Source: Pusillibacter faecalis
GTDB lineage: Bacteria > Bacillota > Clostridia > Oscillospirales > Oscillospiraceae
Assembly (NCBI RefSeq): GCF_018408705.1
Contig: NZ_AP023420.1
Span: forward strand, 1,178,001 to 1,242,000
Length of the DNA stretch: 64,000 nucleotides
Direction: 5' to 3'
In this document: positions 52,495 through 61,631 of the stretch, in pieces
Position numbering within the stretch: position 1 is the stretch's first letter
How the letters are laid out: the number at the start of each line of letters is the position of its first letter
Program-made: the position numbers and the translations under genes
Notes under the pieces: model-generated
What the model was told of the DNA's origin: nothing
Database searches by the model: none
Seen by the model: only the letters and a program-made list of their open reading frames with translations

Positions 52495-53541
52495 TTACTT
52501 GTCCGGAAATGGCGCGTGATAGGGCGCGGTGCTTTTGCGCGGAACCAAAGTCGGCTCAAACACCTGGTTTTGAAGATTCGGAGGGAGGGGGGTCCCTGCA
52601 ATCAGATCAAGAAGCATGGAAACGGCGACACTTCCTATCTGGTCGATCGGCTGGCGCACTGTGGTCAGAGTCGGGTGTACGAGCTTTCCGAAAAACACGT
52701 CGTCAAAGCCGACAATGGATAAATCTTCCGGAATAGACAATTGCCTCTTTTGAATCTCCTGATAAAGACCAAAGGCCATCATGTCGTTAAAACTGAATAT
52801 AGCGCTGACACGATGCTTCAAAAAATGTTCAAGCGCTGCCGCTTCCCTGCCCAGCTGATAATTCCCTTCAAATAACAGCTCCTCTTGGAAGGCAACTCCC
52901 CATTCCTGAAGCGCCGCATGATAGCCGCGCAGCCGTTCGTTGCTGCTTATGATATCACGAGAACCCGTATATGCGCCGATTTTCCGGTGGCCCAGCTCCA
53001 GGAGATGCCGCGTTGCCAGATACCCACCCATAAAATTGTTGGAACTGACCGAGTATCCCTGATTTCCTGATATCCGGCGGTCAACCATCAAAACAGGAAT
53101 GGAAAGCGTCTGCAAAAAATCAAGCAGCTGTTGATTTTCCTCCGACGACAACGAGGGTGATTTTGCAAAAATGATCCCATCTACCTGCCGGTCCGCAAAA
53201 ATCTGAATATATGCCAAGTCCCGGCTGGCATCATTTTCACTATTGCCATAGATTAAGCTGTAGCCGGCCTCATGGGCCGCACACTCAATGGTCTTGGATA
53301 GCTCGGCAAAAAAACTATTGCTGTTGTCTGGAATAATTAAGCCAATCACGTTTGTGCGCTTTGTTACCATGCTGACAGCCAGTTGATTCGGCCGATAATT
53401 CAGAGCCCGCGCCGCATTCAAAATACTGGCTCGGGTTGAGTCTGGAATACTAACCCCTTCTTTATTGTTCAACACAAATGAGACCGTTGTGATCGAACAG
53501 CCTGCCCGTTGTGCGACATCTTTAATCGTGGCTCTTCCCAA
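52495..53541 (-). CDS. LacI family transcriptional regulator
   Basis: A 348-residue LacI/GalR regulator. The HTH is ATIKDVAQRAGCSITTVSFVLN and the hinge LNYRPNQLA includes the residues that insert into central CG of the operator. A periplasmic-binding-like effector domain (about residues 60-335) follows, with VIGLIIPDNSNSFFAEL, VDGIIFA and IVGFDDVFFG. It lies between the amidohydrolase and the divergent kinase operon. A ribose or nucleoside-derived effector is inferred from those neighbours. Confidence 0.93.
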   Translation of the reverse strand: MGRATIKDVAQRAGCSITTVSFVLNNKEGVSIPDSTRASILNAARALNYRPNQLAVSMVTKRTNVIGLIIPDNSNSFFAELSKTIECAAHEAGYSLIYGNSENDASRDLAYIQIFADRQVDGIIFAKSPSLSSEENQQLLDFLQTLSIPVLMVDRRISGNQGYSVSSNNFMGGYLATRHLLELGHRKIGAYTGSRDIISSNERLRGYHAALQEWGVAFQEELLFEGNYQLGREAAALEHFLKHRVSAIFSFNDMMAFGLYQEIQKRQLSIPEDLSIVGFDDVFFGKLVHPTLTTVRQPIDQIGSVAVSMLLDLIAGTPLPPNLQNQVFEPTLVPRKSTAPYHAPFPDK

Positions 53542-53733
53542 ACGATTGCACCTCCAGCATCCATAATGTGCTATTTCATATTATACGTGAAAAAATGTGT
53601 GGGTGCAACAGGAATCCCGTGTAAAGAACGCGTATGAATCGTCGTTCTGACGAAATGTTCATTTACGCGCAGGCATTTTTCACATAATAGATCGCCCTTT
53701 TTTGACATAATTGGACAAATTTGAACAACTATA

Positions 53734-53793
53734 TTGACGAACATTTTACTTTATGATATTTTCATACCAACATGTTGTTACTAAAACGTTTTA
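53734..53793 (+). promoter_or_regulatory. Promoter and LacI-family operator copy 2
   Basis: TTGACG (53734-53739) and TATTTT (53758-53763) are 18 bp apart. TAAAACGTTTTA (53782-53793) follows about 12 bp after the expected transcription start, a roadblock position for the LacI-family regulator encoded divergently. Confidence 0.6.
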
Positions 53794-53862
53794 ATTATAT
53801 AAAGCAGAAAGTTAAATCGCTTTAGTAAAATTGAAACGTCAAGAATATAAAGGTGATATATC

Positions 53863-54786
53863 GTGCGTATTTGTAATCTTGGTTCCCTAAATATTGACCG
53901 GGTATACGGTGTAGAGCATTTTGTGTCTGCGCAAGAAACGGTTCTGGCCACAAAGTACGAGCGTTTTTTGGGCGGGAAAGGCCTCAATCAATCCATTGCT
54001 TTAGCCCGCAGCGGTGGAACCGTTTTCCACGCGGGGGCCATTGGCCCTGATGGGATGTCACTTCGGCAGCTCTTGGAGGAAAACGGTGTGGATACCCGCT
54101 ATTTGAAAGACACCCATGCCGCTAGCGGTCACGCTATCATTCAGGTAAATGCATCTGGGCAGAACTGCATTATCGTCTCCAGAGGCGCCAACGCGGAGAT
54201 TCTTCCGGAAGATATTGACCGCATTTTGAGTGATTTTGGTCAAGCCGACCTGCTTCTGCTTCAAAATGAGATTTCCAATGTGGACTACGCCATTCAGGCA
54301 GCAAAAGCTCGGGGAATGTCCGTTGCCTTCAATGCGGCTCCTGTCACTCCGGAACTGCACACTTACCCCATCGACCTGGTGGATTACCTGATTGTAAACG
54401 AGGTGGAGGGTCTTTCCCTGCTGGGTACGGAAGCCTGCGGGGAGGAATCTCTGCTTCACAGCCTATGCAGGAAATACCCCTCTGTCACCGTAATCCTGAC
54501 TGTGGGTGAAAAGGGTTCCTACTGGGGTCAGGGAGACGAAATGCTGCACCAGGAAATATATCCCGTTTCGGTTGTAGATACAACCGCGGCTGGAGATACC
54601 TTTTGTGGATATTTCATCACTTCCATTGCAAAAGGGAAATGTCCGAAAGAAGCCCTGCGGATCGCGAGTCTAGCCAGCAGCTTGGCAATTGGACAAAAGG
54701 GGGCGGCGTGCAGCATTCCCACCATGCAGGAAGTGACCGCCTTCGGTCAATCCAAGGGAATTCCCTCCGAGTGGTTGATTGGATAA
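53863..54786 (+). CDS. Ribokinase/PfkB family sugar kinase
   Basis: A 307-residue PfkB kinase. GGKGLNQSIALARSGG is the first signature, and VVDTTAAGDTFCGYF the second, with DTTAAGDT providing the anion hole and catalytic Asp. NEISNVDYAIQAAKARG in the middle resembles ribokinases. The start is GTG 53863 after AAAGGTG. With nucleoside uptake and hydrolase genes following, the likely reaction is ribose to ribose 5-phosphate; another sugar such as deoxyribose cannot be excluded. Confidence 0.9.
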   Translation: MRICNLGSLNIDRVYGVEHFVSAQETVLATKYERFLGGKGLNQSIALARSGGTVFHAGAIGPDGMSLRQLLEENGVDTRYLKDTHAASGHAIIQVNASGQNCIIVSRGANAEILPEDIDRILSDFGQADLLLLQNEISNVDYAIQAAKARGMSVAFNAAPVTPELHTYPIDLVDYLIVNEVEGLSLLGTEACGEESLLHSLCRKYPSVTVILTVGEKGSYWGQGDEMLHQEIYPVSVVDTTAAGDTFCGYFITSIAKGKCPKEALRIASLASSLAIGQKGAACSIPTMQEVTAFGQSKGIPSEWLIG

Positions 54787-54873
54787 GCAGATGTTTCTGT
54801 CGTGTGTAAGCCTCTTTCCTGAGACATGAGAAAGATCGGGAAAGTACTTAATATTTTTTAGGAGGAAATGAAC

Positions 54874-56034
54874 ATGAAAAAAAGAATTGCTCTCATCCTG
54901 TTTGCGGCAATGCTGGTCAGCATGCTGGCCGGCTGCGGCGGAGACTCCAGCACAGACAGCACCGATGATTCCGCAGGCACCACGGAAACCAGCGGTGCCG
55001 ATCCCTCCGATTCCAGTATTCAGGGAAAGTTTCTTTACATCATCACCGATAACCTCGGAGACATGGGGTTCCGTGACAACGGTCTGCGCGGCGTGCAGAA
55101 CGTTTGCGAAACCTATGGCTGTGAATATGACGTTATTGAGCTGGGGGGCGATAAATCCACCTATGAAAACGCATTCGCTGATGCCTGCGACAGTGGTGAA
55201 TACGCATACATCATCACCTGTTCCAATGGCGGCATGTCAGATCTGGTGCTCAAGTATGGTCCGGAATATCCCGAGATTAAATTTGTCACCTTTGATGTAG
55301 GCGCCACCACAGAGGTTACTTCCGACAACGTCTGCGCCATCAACTATCGCCAGAATGAGGGTGCCTTCCTAGCGGGTGTTCTGGCTGCATCCATCACCAC
55401 CAGCCAGAAAATTGGCGCCTGGGTTTTCAATGAAGTTCCCATCGGCCACGACTTTGTCGCCGGCTATGTGGACGGCGCCCGGACCATCAATCCAGATATT
55501 GATATCACCGTCTCCTATGGCAGCGGAGCCGTAAATATCGGTAAAACTCAGGAAGTCACCGGTACCATGTTCGACTCTGGAATCGACACTGTTTTTAATA
55601 TTCAGGGCTCCACCACCTCCGGTGCTGCTACCGCTTGCTATGACCGGGGCGGTCTGGACGCAGGTCTGGCTGTCATCGGTGTGGACTCTGATCAGTGGAA
55701 TGTCTACACCACCACCGACTCCACGCTGAAGGATGCGGCCACTACCATTGTTACCTCCATGCTCAAGGATGTTACTTATTCTCTGGAATACCTGTTTGCC
55801 GGTATTGAGGACGGAACGATTGAGTGGGGAAATCTGGTCTCCTTCGGCCTTGCGGAGAAATCCGTGTGTCTGGCAGACAACGAGCACTTCCAGGAGGTCG
55901 TCGCTCCCGAGGTGCATGCCGTATTGGAGGAGTACACCCAAAAGGTAGCCAATGGCGAAATTACGCCCAAGGGGTTCTTTACCGACTTCAATTCTGATGT
56001 GGCCGCCTTTGAGGAGTGGCGCGACAACGGCTGA
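54874..56034 (+). CDS. BMP family nucleoside-binding lipoprotein
   Basis: A 386-residue lipoprotein. The signal ends MLVSMLAGCGG with the lipid-bearing Cys near residue 20, followed by a Ser/Thr/Asp-rich linker to about residue 48. The BMP/PnrA domain follows: FLYIITDNLGDMGFRDNGLR, ITCSNGGM, INYRQNEGAFLAGVLAA and VIGVDSDQWN. Proteins of this family bind purine nucleosides for ABC import. ATG 54874 has AGGAGG eight bases upstream. The terminator-like hairpin after it would raise its level above the ATPase and permeases. Confidence 0.92.
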   Translation: MKKRIALILFAAMLVSMLAGCGGDSSTDSTDDSAGTTETSGADPSDSSIQGKFLYIITDNLGDMGFRDNGLRGVQNVCETYGCEYDVIELGGDKSTYENAFADACDSGEYAYIITCSNGGMSDLVLKYGPEYPEIKFVTFDVGATTEVTSDNVCAINYRQNEGAFLAGVLAASITTSQKIGAWVFNEVPIGHDFVAGYVDGARTINPDIDITVSYGSGAVNIGKTQEVTGTMFDSGIDTVFNIQGSTTSGAATACYDRGGLDAGLAVIGVDSDQWNVYTTTDSTLKDAATTIVTSMLKDVTYSLEYLFAGIEDGTIEWGNLVSFGLAEKSVCLADNEHFQEVVAPEVHAVLEEYTQKVANGEITPKGFFTDFNSDVAAFEEWRDNG

Positions 56035-56057
56035 TTCATAAGAGCAAGAGATATTTG

Positions 56058-56087
56058 GGCGAGGGAGGTCCCCCTCCCTCGCCTTTC
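56058..56087 (+). terminator. Partial terminator after the binding-protein gene
   Basis: GGCGAGGGAGG pairs with CCTCCCTCGCC around a four-base TCCC loop and is followed by TTTC. Inside the operon, it would attenuate expression of the genes that follow. Confidence 0.6.
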
Positions 56088-56103
56088 ACAAAGGGAGATG
56101 TAT

Positions 56104-57660
56104 ATGGGAACCGAGATCCTGAGAATGGAAAACATTACAAAGATCTATAGCAATGGTTTTGCGGCCAATAAAAATGTAACGTTTTCTGTAAATGCGGGTG
56201 AAATCCACGCACTGGCCGGAGAAAATGGCGCGGGAAAGACAACGCTGATGAAAATTCTCTTCGGCCGCGAAAGCTACCAGGAGGGCCGCATCCTGTTGCG
56301 GGGACAGGAGGTCCATATCAAGGACTCCCTGGACGCCATCGGCATGGGGATCGGTATGGTACACCAGCATTTTATGCAGATGCCGTCCCTAACCGTCGCG
56401 GAAAATGTCATTTTAGGCATTGAGCCCACAAAAAAGGGCGGCGTTATTTTTGACCAGAAAAAGGCCCGGCAAATGACCATGGAGGCCGCTGAGAAATACC
56501 AGCTCCATGTGGACCCGGACGCTAAGATCAAGGATTTGAGTGTCGGCATGCGGCAGAAAGTGGAGATCCTCAAGGAGCTCATCCGCGGTATCGAAATTTT
56601 GATTTTGGACGAGCCCACCGCGGTCCTCACGCCTCAGGAGACAAAGGAGCTCTTTGATCAGCTGCGCTTTCTCCGGGATCAGGGCTACGCGATTATCTTT
56701 ATCTCCCACAAGCTGGGGGAGGTAATGGAACTGTGCAGCCGTGTGACCGTGCTTCGTCGAGGGCGTATCATGGGCACTGATCTGATATCCAATCTGGATC
56801 AATCCAGTTTGGCCCGCATGATTGTGGGGCGGGATGTTGTCACGAAGATGGAGCGGGGGGCGCAACGCCCCAAGCACAAGGTTGTGGAAGTCAAAGACCT
56901 TGTTTATCAAAACCAGGAAGGCCGTCCAGTGGTCAACCATCTGAATTTTTCTATCCGGGCCGGCGAAATTTTGGGAATTGCCGGCGTGGAAGGCAACGGG
57001 CAAAGTGAAGTGGCCGACCTTCTCTGCGGTATGAGGCCAATCAGCCACGGGAATGTCTGTGTCAACGGCACCTCCATCAATGGTCTGAGCGTCCGGAAGA
57101 TCAGAGAGTTGGGCGTCTCTGCCATTTCTGAAGACCGTTTGAAATTTGCCTGTGCTGAGAATCTGTCCGTGCGGGACAATATTATGTCCATTTATTTGAA
57201 CAGCAAGGCCTTTACAAAGGGAATGCTGCTGGACATGAAAAAGGTCAATCAGTATGTGGCTCAGTGTATTCAGGACTATGAGATCAAATGCGACTCCCCT
57301 GATGATCCGGTCCGCCTGCTCTCTGGCGGCAATATTCAAAAGGTTGTTGTGGCTCGGGAGTTCACCTGCGGCAGTAATCTCATTATCGCAAGCCAGCCAA
57401 CCCGGGGAATTGACGTGGGCACCAGCGAAATGATTCGTAAGACTCTGATCCGCAAAGCCCGCCAGGAGGATGTGGCAACCTTGTTGATTTCCTCAGACCT
57501 CAACGAAGTGCTGGAAGTGTCAGACAGGCTGCTGGTCATGTACAAGGGGCAGTTTGTCGCCCATTTTACCAAGCCCAGTGAGGTGTCTGAAGAGCTTTTG
57601 GGTGAGTATATGCTGGGAAACCGGCACATGAGCGAGAAGGAAATGGGGGAATACGTATGA
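56104..57660 (+). CDS. Nucleoside ABC transporter ATPase with two NBDs
   Basis: A 518-residue double ABC ATPase. The first half has Walker A GENGAGKTT, the signature DLSVGMRQKVEI and Walker B ILILDEPTAVLTP, as in the YufO/NupO group. The second half has GVEGNGQSE at its Walker A position (lacking the Lys), RLLSGGNIQK and IASQPTRGIDVG, the pattern of sugar/nucleoside double ATPases. ATG 56104 is favoured over 56098 because GGGAG is seven bases upstream. It overlaps the next gene by four bases. Confidence 0.92.
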   Translation: MGTEILRMENITKIYSNGFAANKNVTFSVNAGEIHALAGENGAGKTTLMKILFGRESYQEGRILLRGQEVHIKDSLDAIGMGIGMVHQHFMQMPSLTVAENVILGIEPTKKGGVIFDQKKARQMTMEAAEKYQLHVDPDAKIKDLSVGMRQKVEILKELIRGIEILILDEPTAVLTPQETKELFDQLRFLRDQGYAIIFISHKLGEVMELCSRVTVLRRGRIMGTDLISNLDQSSLARMIVGRDVVTKMERGAQRPKHKVVEVKDLVYQNQEGRPVVNHLNFSIRAGEILGIAGVEGNGQSEVADLLCGMRPISHGNVCVNGTSINGLSVRKIRELGVSAISEDRLKFACAENLSVRDNIMSIYLNSKAFTKGMLLDMKKVNQYVAQCIQDYEIKCDSPDDPVRLLSGGNIQKVVVAREFTCGSNLIIASQPTRGIDVGTSEMIRKTLIRKARQEDVATLLISSDLNEVLEVSDRLLVMYKGQFVAHFTKPSEVSEELLGEYMLGNRHMSEKEMGEYV

Positions 57661-58748
57661 AAAAGGTACGGCGTATTGAATCTGCTTTTGAATTGGCCCG
57701 TATTCTTTTAGCCTTGGTAATCGCCTATGCACTTTCCCTGCTGTGCCTGGTGCTTGTAACCGAGGACCCCATTGAGGCCGTGTATATGTTTGCCGTTGGT
57801 CCACTTACCTCGACCCGGCGGATCGGGCAGGTCATTGTCAAATTTATTCCTTATGCCCTGTGCGGGGTGGGCATGTGTTTTATGTATGCCAGCAACCGTT
57901 TCAGCATGTTTGGCGAGGGGTCTTATTTGATGAGCGGCTGTTTTGTGACAATCGCTGCCTTCGCTTTGGAACCCTATCATCTGCCATTGATTGTCATGGT
58001 CCCCATTTTGCTGGTGGTGGGTGCCTTTTTTGGAGGGTTGATCGGCTTTACCCCCGCAATTCTAGGCGCAAAATTGAAGCTCAATGAGCTGGTGACGTCC
58101 ACAATGCTCAATTATGTCTGCCTTTACTTAACCCTGTGGATTTTAAAGATTCATCTGGCTGATCCAGATATTACATTTTTTGCCTCCAAAATTCTGCCGG
58201 ATAACGTCCGGCTCCCCCAGATTATCGACCGCTCTACCATTCACGCGGGGCTGTTTATCGCTCCCGTTTTCATCATCATTGCAGCCATTGTTTATTTCCG
58301 CACCCGTTTGGGCTTTAGCATCCGAATCTGTGGTTCCAACCCCAACTTTGCCAAATTTTCTGGCATCAATTTTTCCCGCAGCATTATCTGGGCCCACACC
58401 ATCGGCGGTGCTTTGGTGGGAATCGGCGCCTGTGTAGATCTGCTGGGTATTTATGACCGGTTTCTCTGGACTGAAATTACAAACTATGGCTTCTACGGCC
58501 TGGTCTCGGCAGTATTGGCGCGAAAGAACCCCCTCTTTGCCCCCCTGGGCGCTCTGCTGCTAGCGTACATGCACACCGGCGCGAGTATCTTGAATTACAC
58601 CAGCGAGGTCCCCATCGAATTCGTGCAAATCATGCAGGCACTTCTCATTCTGCTGATCTCTGCACAAACGTTCCTGCGCAAAACCAAAAACAAGGTTATT
58701 TTCAAGGACAGCCATGAGACCATCAGCAAGGAGGAAAAGCTGGCATGA
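57657..58748 (+). CDS. Nucleoside ABC transporter permease 1 (YufP/NupP-like)
   Basis: A 363-residue branched-chain-type (BPD_transp_2) permease with about nine membrane segments. GFTPAILGAKLKLNELVTST is the coupling-loop signature of nucleoside permeases, and FSIRICGSNPNFAKFSGINF supports the family. It starts at an ATGA overlap with the ATPase and ends at an ATGA overlap with the second permease, so the three are translationally coupled. Confidence 0.92.
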   Translation: MKKVRRIESAFELARILLALVIAYALSLLCLVLVTEDPIEAVYMFAVGPLTSTRRIGQVIVKFIPYALCGVGMCFMYASNRFSMFGEGSYLMSGCFVTIAAFALEPYHLPLIVMVPILLVVGAFFGGLIGFTPAILGAKLKLNELVTSTMLNYVCLYLTLWILKIHLADPDITFFASKILPDNVRLPQIIDRSTIHAGLFIAPVFIIIAAIVYFRTRLGFSIRICGSNPNFAKFSGINFSRSIIWAHTIGGALVGIGACVDLLGIYDRFLWTEITNYGFYGLVSAVLARKNPLFAPLGALLLAYMHTGASILNYTSEVPIEFVQIMQALLILLISAQTFLRKTKNKVIFKDSHETISKEEKLA

Positions 58749-59680
58749 CAGAAGTTGCAACCTTTCTCTTTTCAGCCATACGGGTTTCCACCCCATTGGT
58801 CTTTGCTGCGATTGCGGCAGTGATTACACAGCAGGCCGGCCTTTTGAACATGGCCGTGGAAAGTATGATGCTCTCCGCAGCTTTAGCCGGTGTCATGATC
58901 AGCGGCGCCACTCAAAGTGCGATCCTGGGTGTGTTAGGCGGCGTTTTTTTCGCTGTGTTGATTGCTATGGTGATCTGGTATTCCGCTTTTATCTTAAAAT
59001 GTGATCTCTATCTGGTGTCCATCTCTATGAACGCCGGGCTTGTCGGCGGCACTGTATTTGTGATGTACCTGGCCACAAAGCAAAAGGCGAACACCATTGG
59101 CTTTGTTATGAGCCAAACCGTTGGGACGCTGGATATCCCTATTTTGAAGGATATTCCTTTCTTTGGAAAGGTCCTGTCCGGCCAGAATCTCATGACCTAT
59201 GTGGCTGTTGTGGCCGTTTTTGTCACATGGTTTTTGATCTATAAGACAAAGATGGGGCTGCGCATCCGCTCTGTGGGTGAAAATCCGGGTGCGGCGGAAT
59301 CCGTTGGGATTTCTCCGGTGCGGCTTTACGGCATCTCCTTTGCGTGGTCCGGTGTCATGGCCGGGCTGGGCGGCGTCTATATGTCCATGGGCTTGATGAG
59401 CTACTTTGCACGGGATATGGTGGCCGGCCGCGGAATGATCGGCGTTTCTGCCATGAATGTCGCAAATGCCTCTCCGGTAGGTTCCGCCCTGTTCGCCATG
59501 CTCTTTGGCATTTCCGACACAATTGCGAACTATATGCAAATCCTTGGCCTTCAGCCCCAGCTGATTGCGGCCTTCCCCTATGCCGCCACCATCGTTTTGA
59601 TGGCTTTGCTGGCTAAAATTCAGCATCACCGCTATCAAAAATACCTGGCCAAACGGCTTCAAAGCAATTCTCAACCATAA
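58745..59680 (+). CDS. Nucleoside ABC transporter permease 2 (YufQ/NupQ-like)
   Basis: A 311-residue permease with eight to nine membrane segments. TPLVFAAIAAVITQQAGLLN at the start and MAVESMMLSAALAGVM following it are diagnostic for the second permease of BMP-dependent nucleoside importers. GLRIRSVGENPGAAESVGIS is the second conserved loop. It completes the importer with the preceding ATPase, permease and lipoprotein. Confidence 0.92.
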   Translation: MTEVATFLFSAIRVSTPLVFAAIAAVITQQAGLLNMAVESMMLSAALAGVMISGATQSAILGVLGGVFFAVLIAMVIWYSAFILKCDLYLVSISMNAGLVGGTVFVMYLATKQKANTIGFVMSQTVGTLDIPILKDIPFFGKVLSGQNLMTYVAVVAVFVTWFLIYKTKMGLRIRSVGENPGAAESVGISPVRLYGISFAWSGVMAGLGGVYMSMGLMSYFARDMVAGRGMIGVSAMNVANASPVGSALFAMLFGISDTIANYMQILGLQPQLIAAFPYAATIVLMALLAKIQHHRYQKYLAKRLQSNSQP

Positions 59681-59710
59681 GGCGGTACATGCTTGATCGG
59701 GAGTGAATAT

Positions 59711-60685
59711 ATGAAAAAACGTCCCATTATTTTTGACTGTGACCCAGGGCACGATGATGCCATTGCCCTGGTCATGGCTCTTGCCTGTCCAGATTGGGAT
59801 ATTCGAGCCATTACAACCGTGGGAGGCAACAATACGATCCAAAATGTAACCAATAATGCCCTGCGGATTCTGGAAGTCACCGGACGCACGGAGATTCCTG
59901 TGGCCTCCGGACAAGCCGCTCCTTTCCTGCGGGAGTTGGTTCAAACAGGCAAATTTCATGGCCGCACCGGTATGGATGGGCATTCGCTGCCCGCCCCAAC
60001 CATTACACCGGTCAGTGAGGATGCCGTTGGGCTGATGGCCGATATATTGGAAAAAAGCGAAACGCCTGTCACACTGCTGGTTACTGGTGTTTTTACCAAT
60101 ATTGCCACGCTTTTGCTCTCTTATCCTCATTTAAAGCAAAAGATTTCTGAGATTTCCATCATGGGCGGCAGCTATTACCGGGGCAACTGGTCCCCTGTGG
60201 CGGAATTTAACGTGTGGGCGGACCCAGAGGCTGCGGATGTGGTCATGCGTGCCGGAATTCCCTTTACCCTCTATGGCTTGGATGTCACGCATCAGGCCTA
60301 TTTGCGGCGGGATGAGTATGCGGCCCTGCGAACCTATCAGAACCCTGTGGCGGACTTTATTGCTGATTTATTTGACTTCTTTTCAAAAAGCTGCATTGAG
60401 GACCGCGGCCACCCGGGCTGCCTGGTACATGATGCCTGTGCCGTGGCTGGGTTGATGGACCCCTCCCTATTTCGCTATATGGACACTTCCGCCCATATGG
60501 ATTTGGACGGCGGCATTACCCGCGGAGGGTGTGTGATTGAGCTGCGGCCTCAAGGCTGGCCCCGCAAGGAAGAAGTCAATGCTAAAGTTGCCACTTGGGT
60601 GGATCGTCCCCGGTTCACCAGGCTTTTATTGGATTTGTGCGCTTCCTACACACATCCGCAGAAAGGAGCTGGCCATGAAGCGTGA
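59711..60685 (+). CDS. Inosine-uridine preferring nucleoside hydrolase
   Basis: A 324-residue nucleoside hydrolase. IIFDCDPGHDDAIALVMAL contains the DxDPGxDDA metal/catalytic motif intact. LLVTGVFTNIATLL, IMGGSYYRGNWSPVAEFNVW and CLVHDACAVAGL, with the last metal-binding Asp, follow in the family order. It splits nucleosides into base and ribose in the cytoplasm. ATG 59711 follows GGGAG by about seven bases; the frame is open upstream from 59693. It feeds ribose to the kinase at the start of the operon. Confidence 0.93.
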   Translation: MKKRPIIFDCDPGHDDAIALVMALACPDWDIRAITTVGGNNTIQNVTNNALRILEVTGRTEIPVASGQAAPFLRELVQTGKFHGRTGMDGHSLPAPTITPVSEDAVGLMADILEKSETPVTLLVTGVFTNIATLLLSYPHLKQKISEISIMGGSYYRGNWSPVAEFNVWADPEAADVVMRAGIPFTLYGLDVTHQAYLRRDEYAALRTYQNPVADFIADLFDFFSKSCIEDRGHPGCLVHDACAVAGLMDPSLFRYMDTSAHMDLDGGITRGGCVIELRPQGWPRKEEVNAKVATWVDRPRFTRLLLDLCASYTHPQKGAGHEA

Positions 60686-61550
60686 GCTGCTTATCGACTG
60701 CCACACCGGCACCCAGGATCTGCCCGCGCTCCTGCTGGTCAGCCGGGTGAAAGATGCCGAAATCCGTGCCCTGACCGCCTGCTATGATCCAGACCGGCCT
60801 GTGGCAGACATCCAGGATCTCCTTGCATTACGTGAAGCCGCCGGACTTTTGGCAGAGTGTTCTTTGGGCGCCCGCCGGCCGATAATTCCCCGCCGCCCCT
60901 GCAACGGCGGCCCCGGGACGGGCGCAGAGCATCCCCACCGCCCGGAAGGCGGCTATGCCTGGGAGCTGATCAACCGCACGGCATGTCAGTCACAGGCTGG
61001 AATCACAGTATTACTGCTTGGTCCCGCTACCAACCTAGCCATTGCCTTGCTTCGCTATCCAGCTCTGCGCCAGCATATCCGTCAGATCATCATGGCAGGC
61101 GGCAGCTTTGGGTTTGGCGACGCGGGCCCCTATTCCGAGCGAAATGTTTTTGAGGACGCCTATGCCTGCAAGGTCTTACTAAACTCTGGAATTCCCATGA
61201 CCATGATTGGCCTCAGTGCCGCCGCCGAAGCGGCTCTCACCGAAGCAGAGCTGCGGTCGGCCCTGGTTCCCTTGGTGGGGAACTGTGTGGACACCTGTGT
61301 GAACGATCTGGCTGCGCGCCGCCCTGGAACGCACTATGTGGCGCCGTCTCTCGTCGCCGCGGCTTGGATGCTGAACCCCGAGGTGGCCCAGACCGATCAT
61401 TTCCATGTGGAAGTAGAGGTGAATGGCACTGAAATGTATGGGCGCACTGTGATTGAGTGGCGCCACTATCTTCATGAACCCGAGGAGACCGAGGTCGCCA
61501 TTCACGCAGACCGCGAAAAACTGTTGGCTTGCATCAGGCAGCATGCTTGA
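60675..61550 (+). CDS. Nucleoside hydrolase-like protein with degenerate active site
   Basis: A 291-residue protein of the nucleoside hydrolase fold: LLLGPATNLAIALLRYP, IIMAGGSFGFGDAGPYSERN and the following core match the family. However, the N-terminal motif reads LLIDCHTGTQDLPALLL, where the canonical DxDPGxDDA has two more acidic residues. His replaces the base Asp and Gln replaces one calcium ligand. The late VHDACAV motif is also changed (APSLVAAAWML). It overlaps the previous hydrolase by 11 bases. It may be a binding or regulatory paralogue, or an enzyme with other chemistry. Confidence 0.8.
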   Translation: MKRELLIDCHTGTQDLPALLLVSRVKDAEIRALTACYDPDRPVADIQDLLALREAAGLLAECSLGARRPIIPRRPCNGGPGTGAEHPHRPEGGYAWELINRTACQSQAGITVLLLGPATNLAIALLRYPALRQHIRQIIMAGGSFGFGDAGPYSERNVFEDAYACKVLLNSGIPMTMIGLSAAAEAALTEAELRSALVPLVGNCVDTCVNDLAARRPGTHYVAPSLVAAAWMLNPEVAQTDHFHVEVEVNGTEMYGRTVIEWRHYLHEPEETEVAIHADREKLLACIRQHA

Positions 61551-61631
61551 TCATGAATCTGTCGGCAGCCAGTCCCCGGCGAAACTCTGTCGCCGGAAAT
61601 ATGAATCTTACACAAAGGAGCATACTATGAT

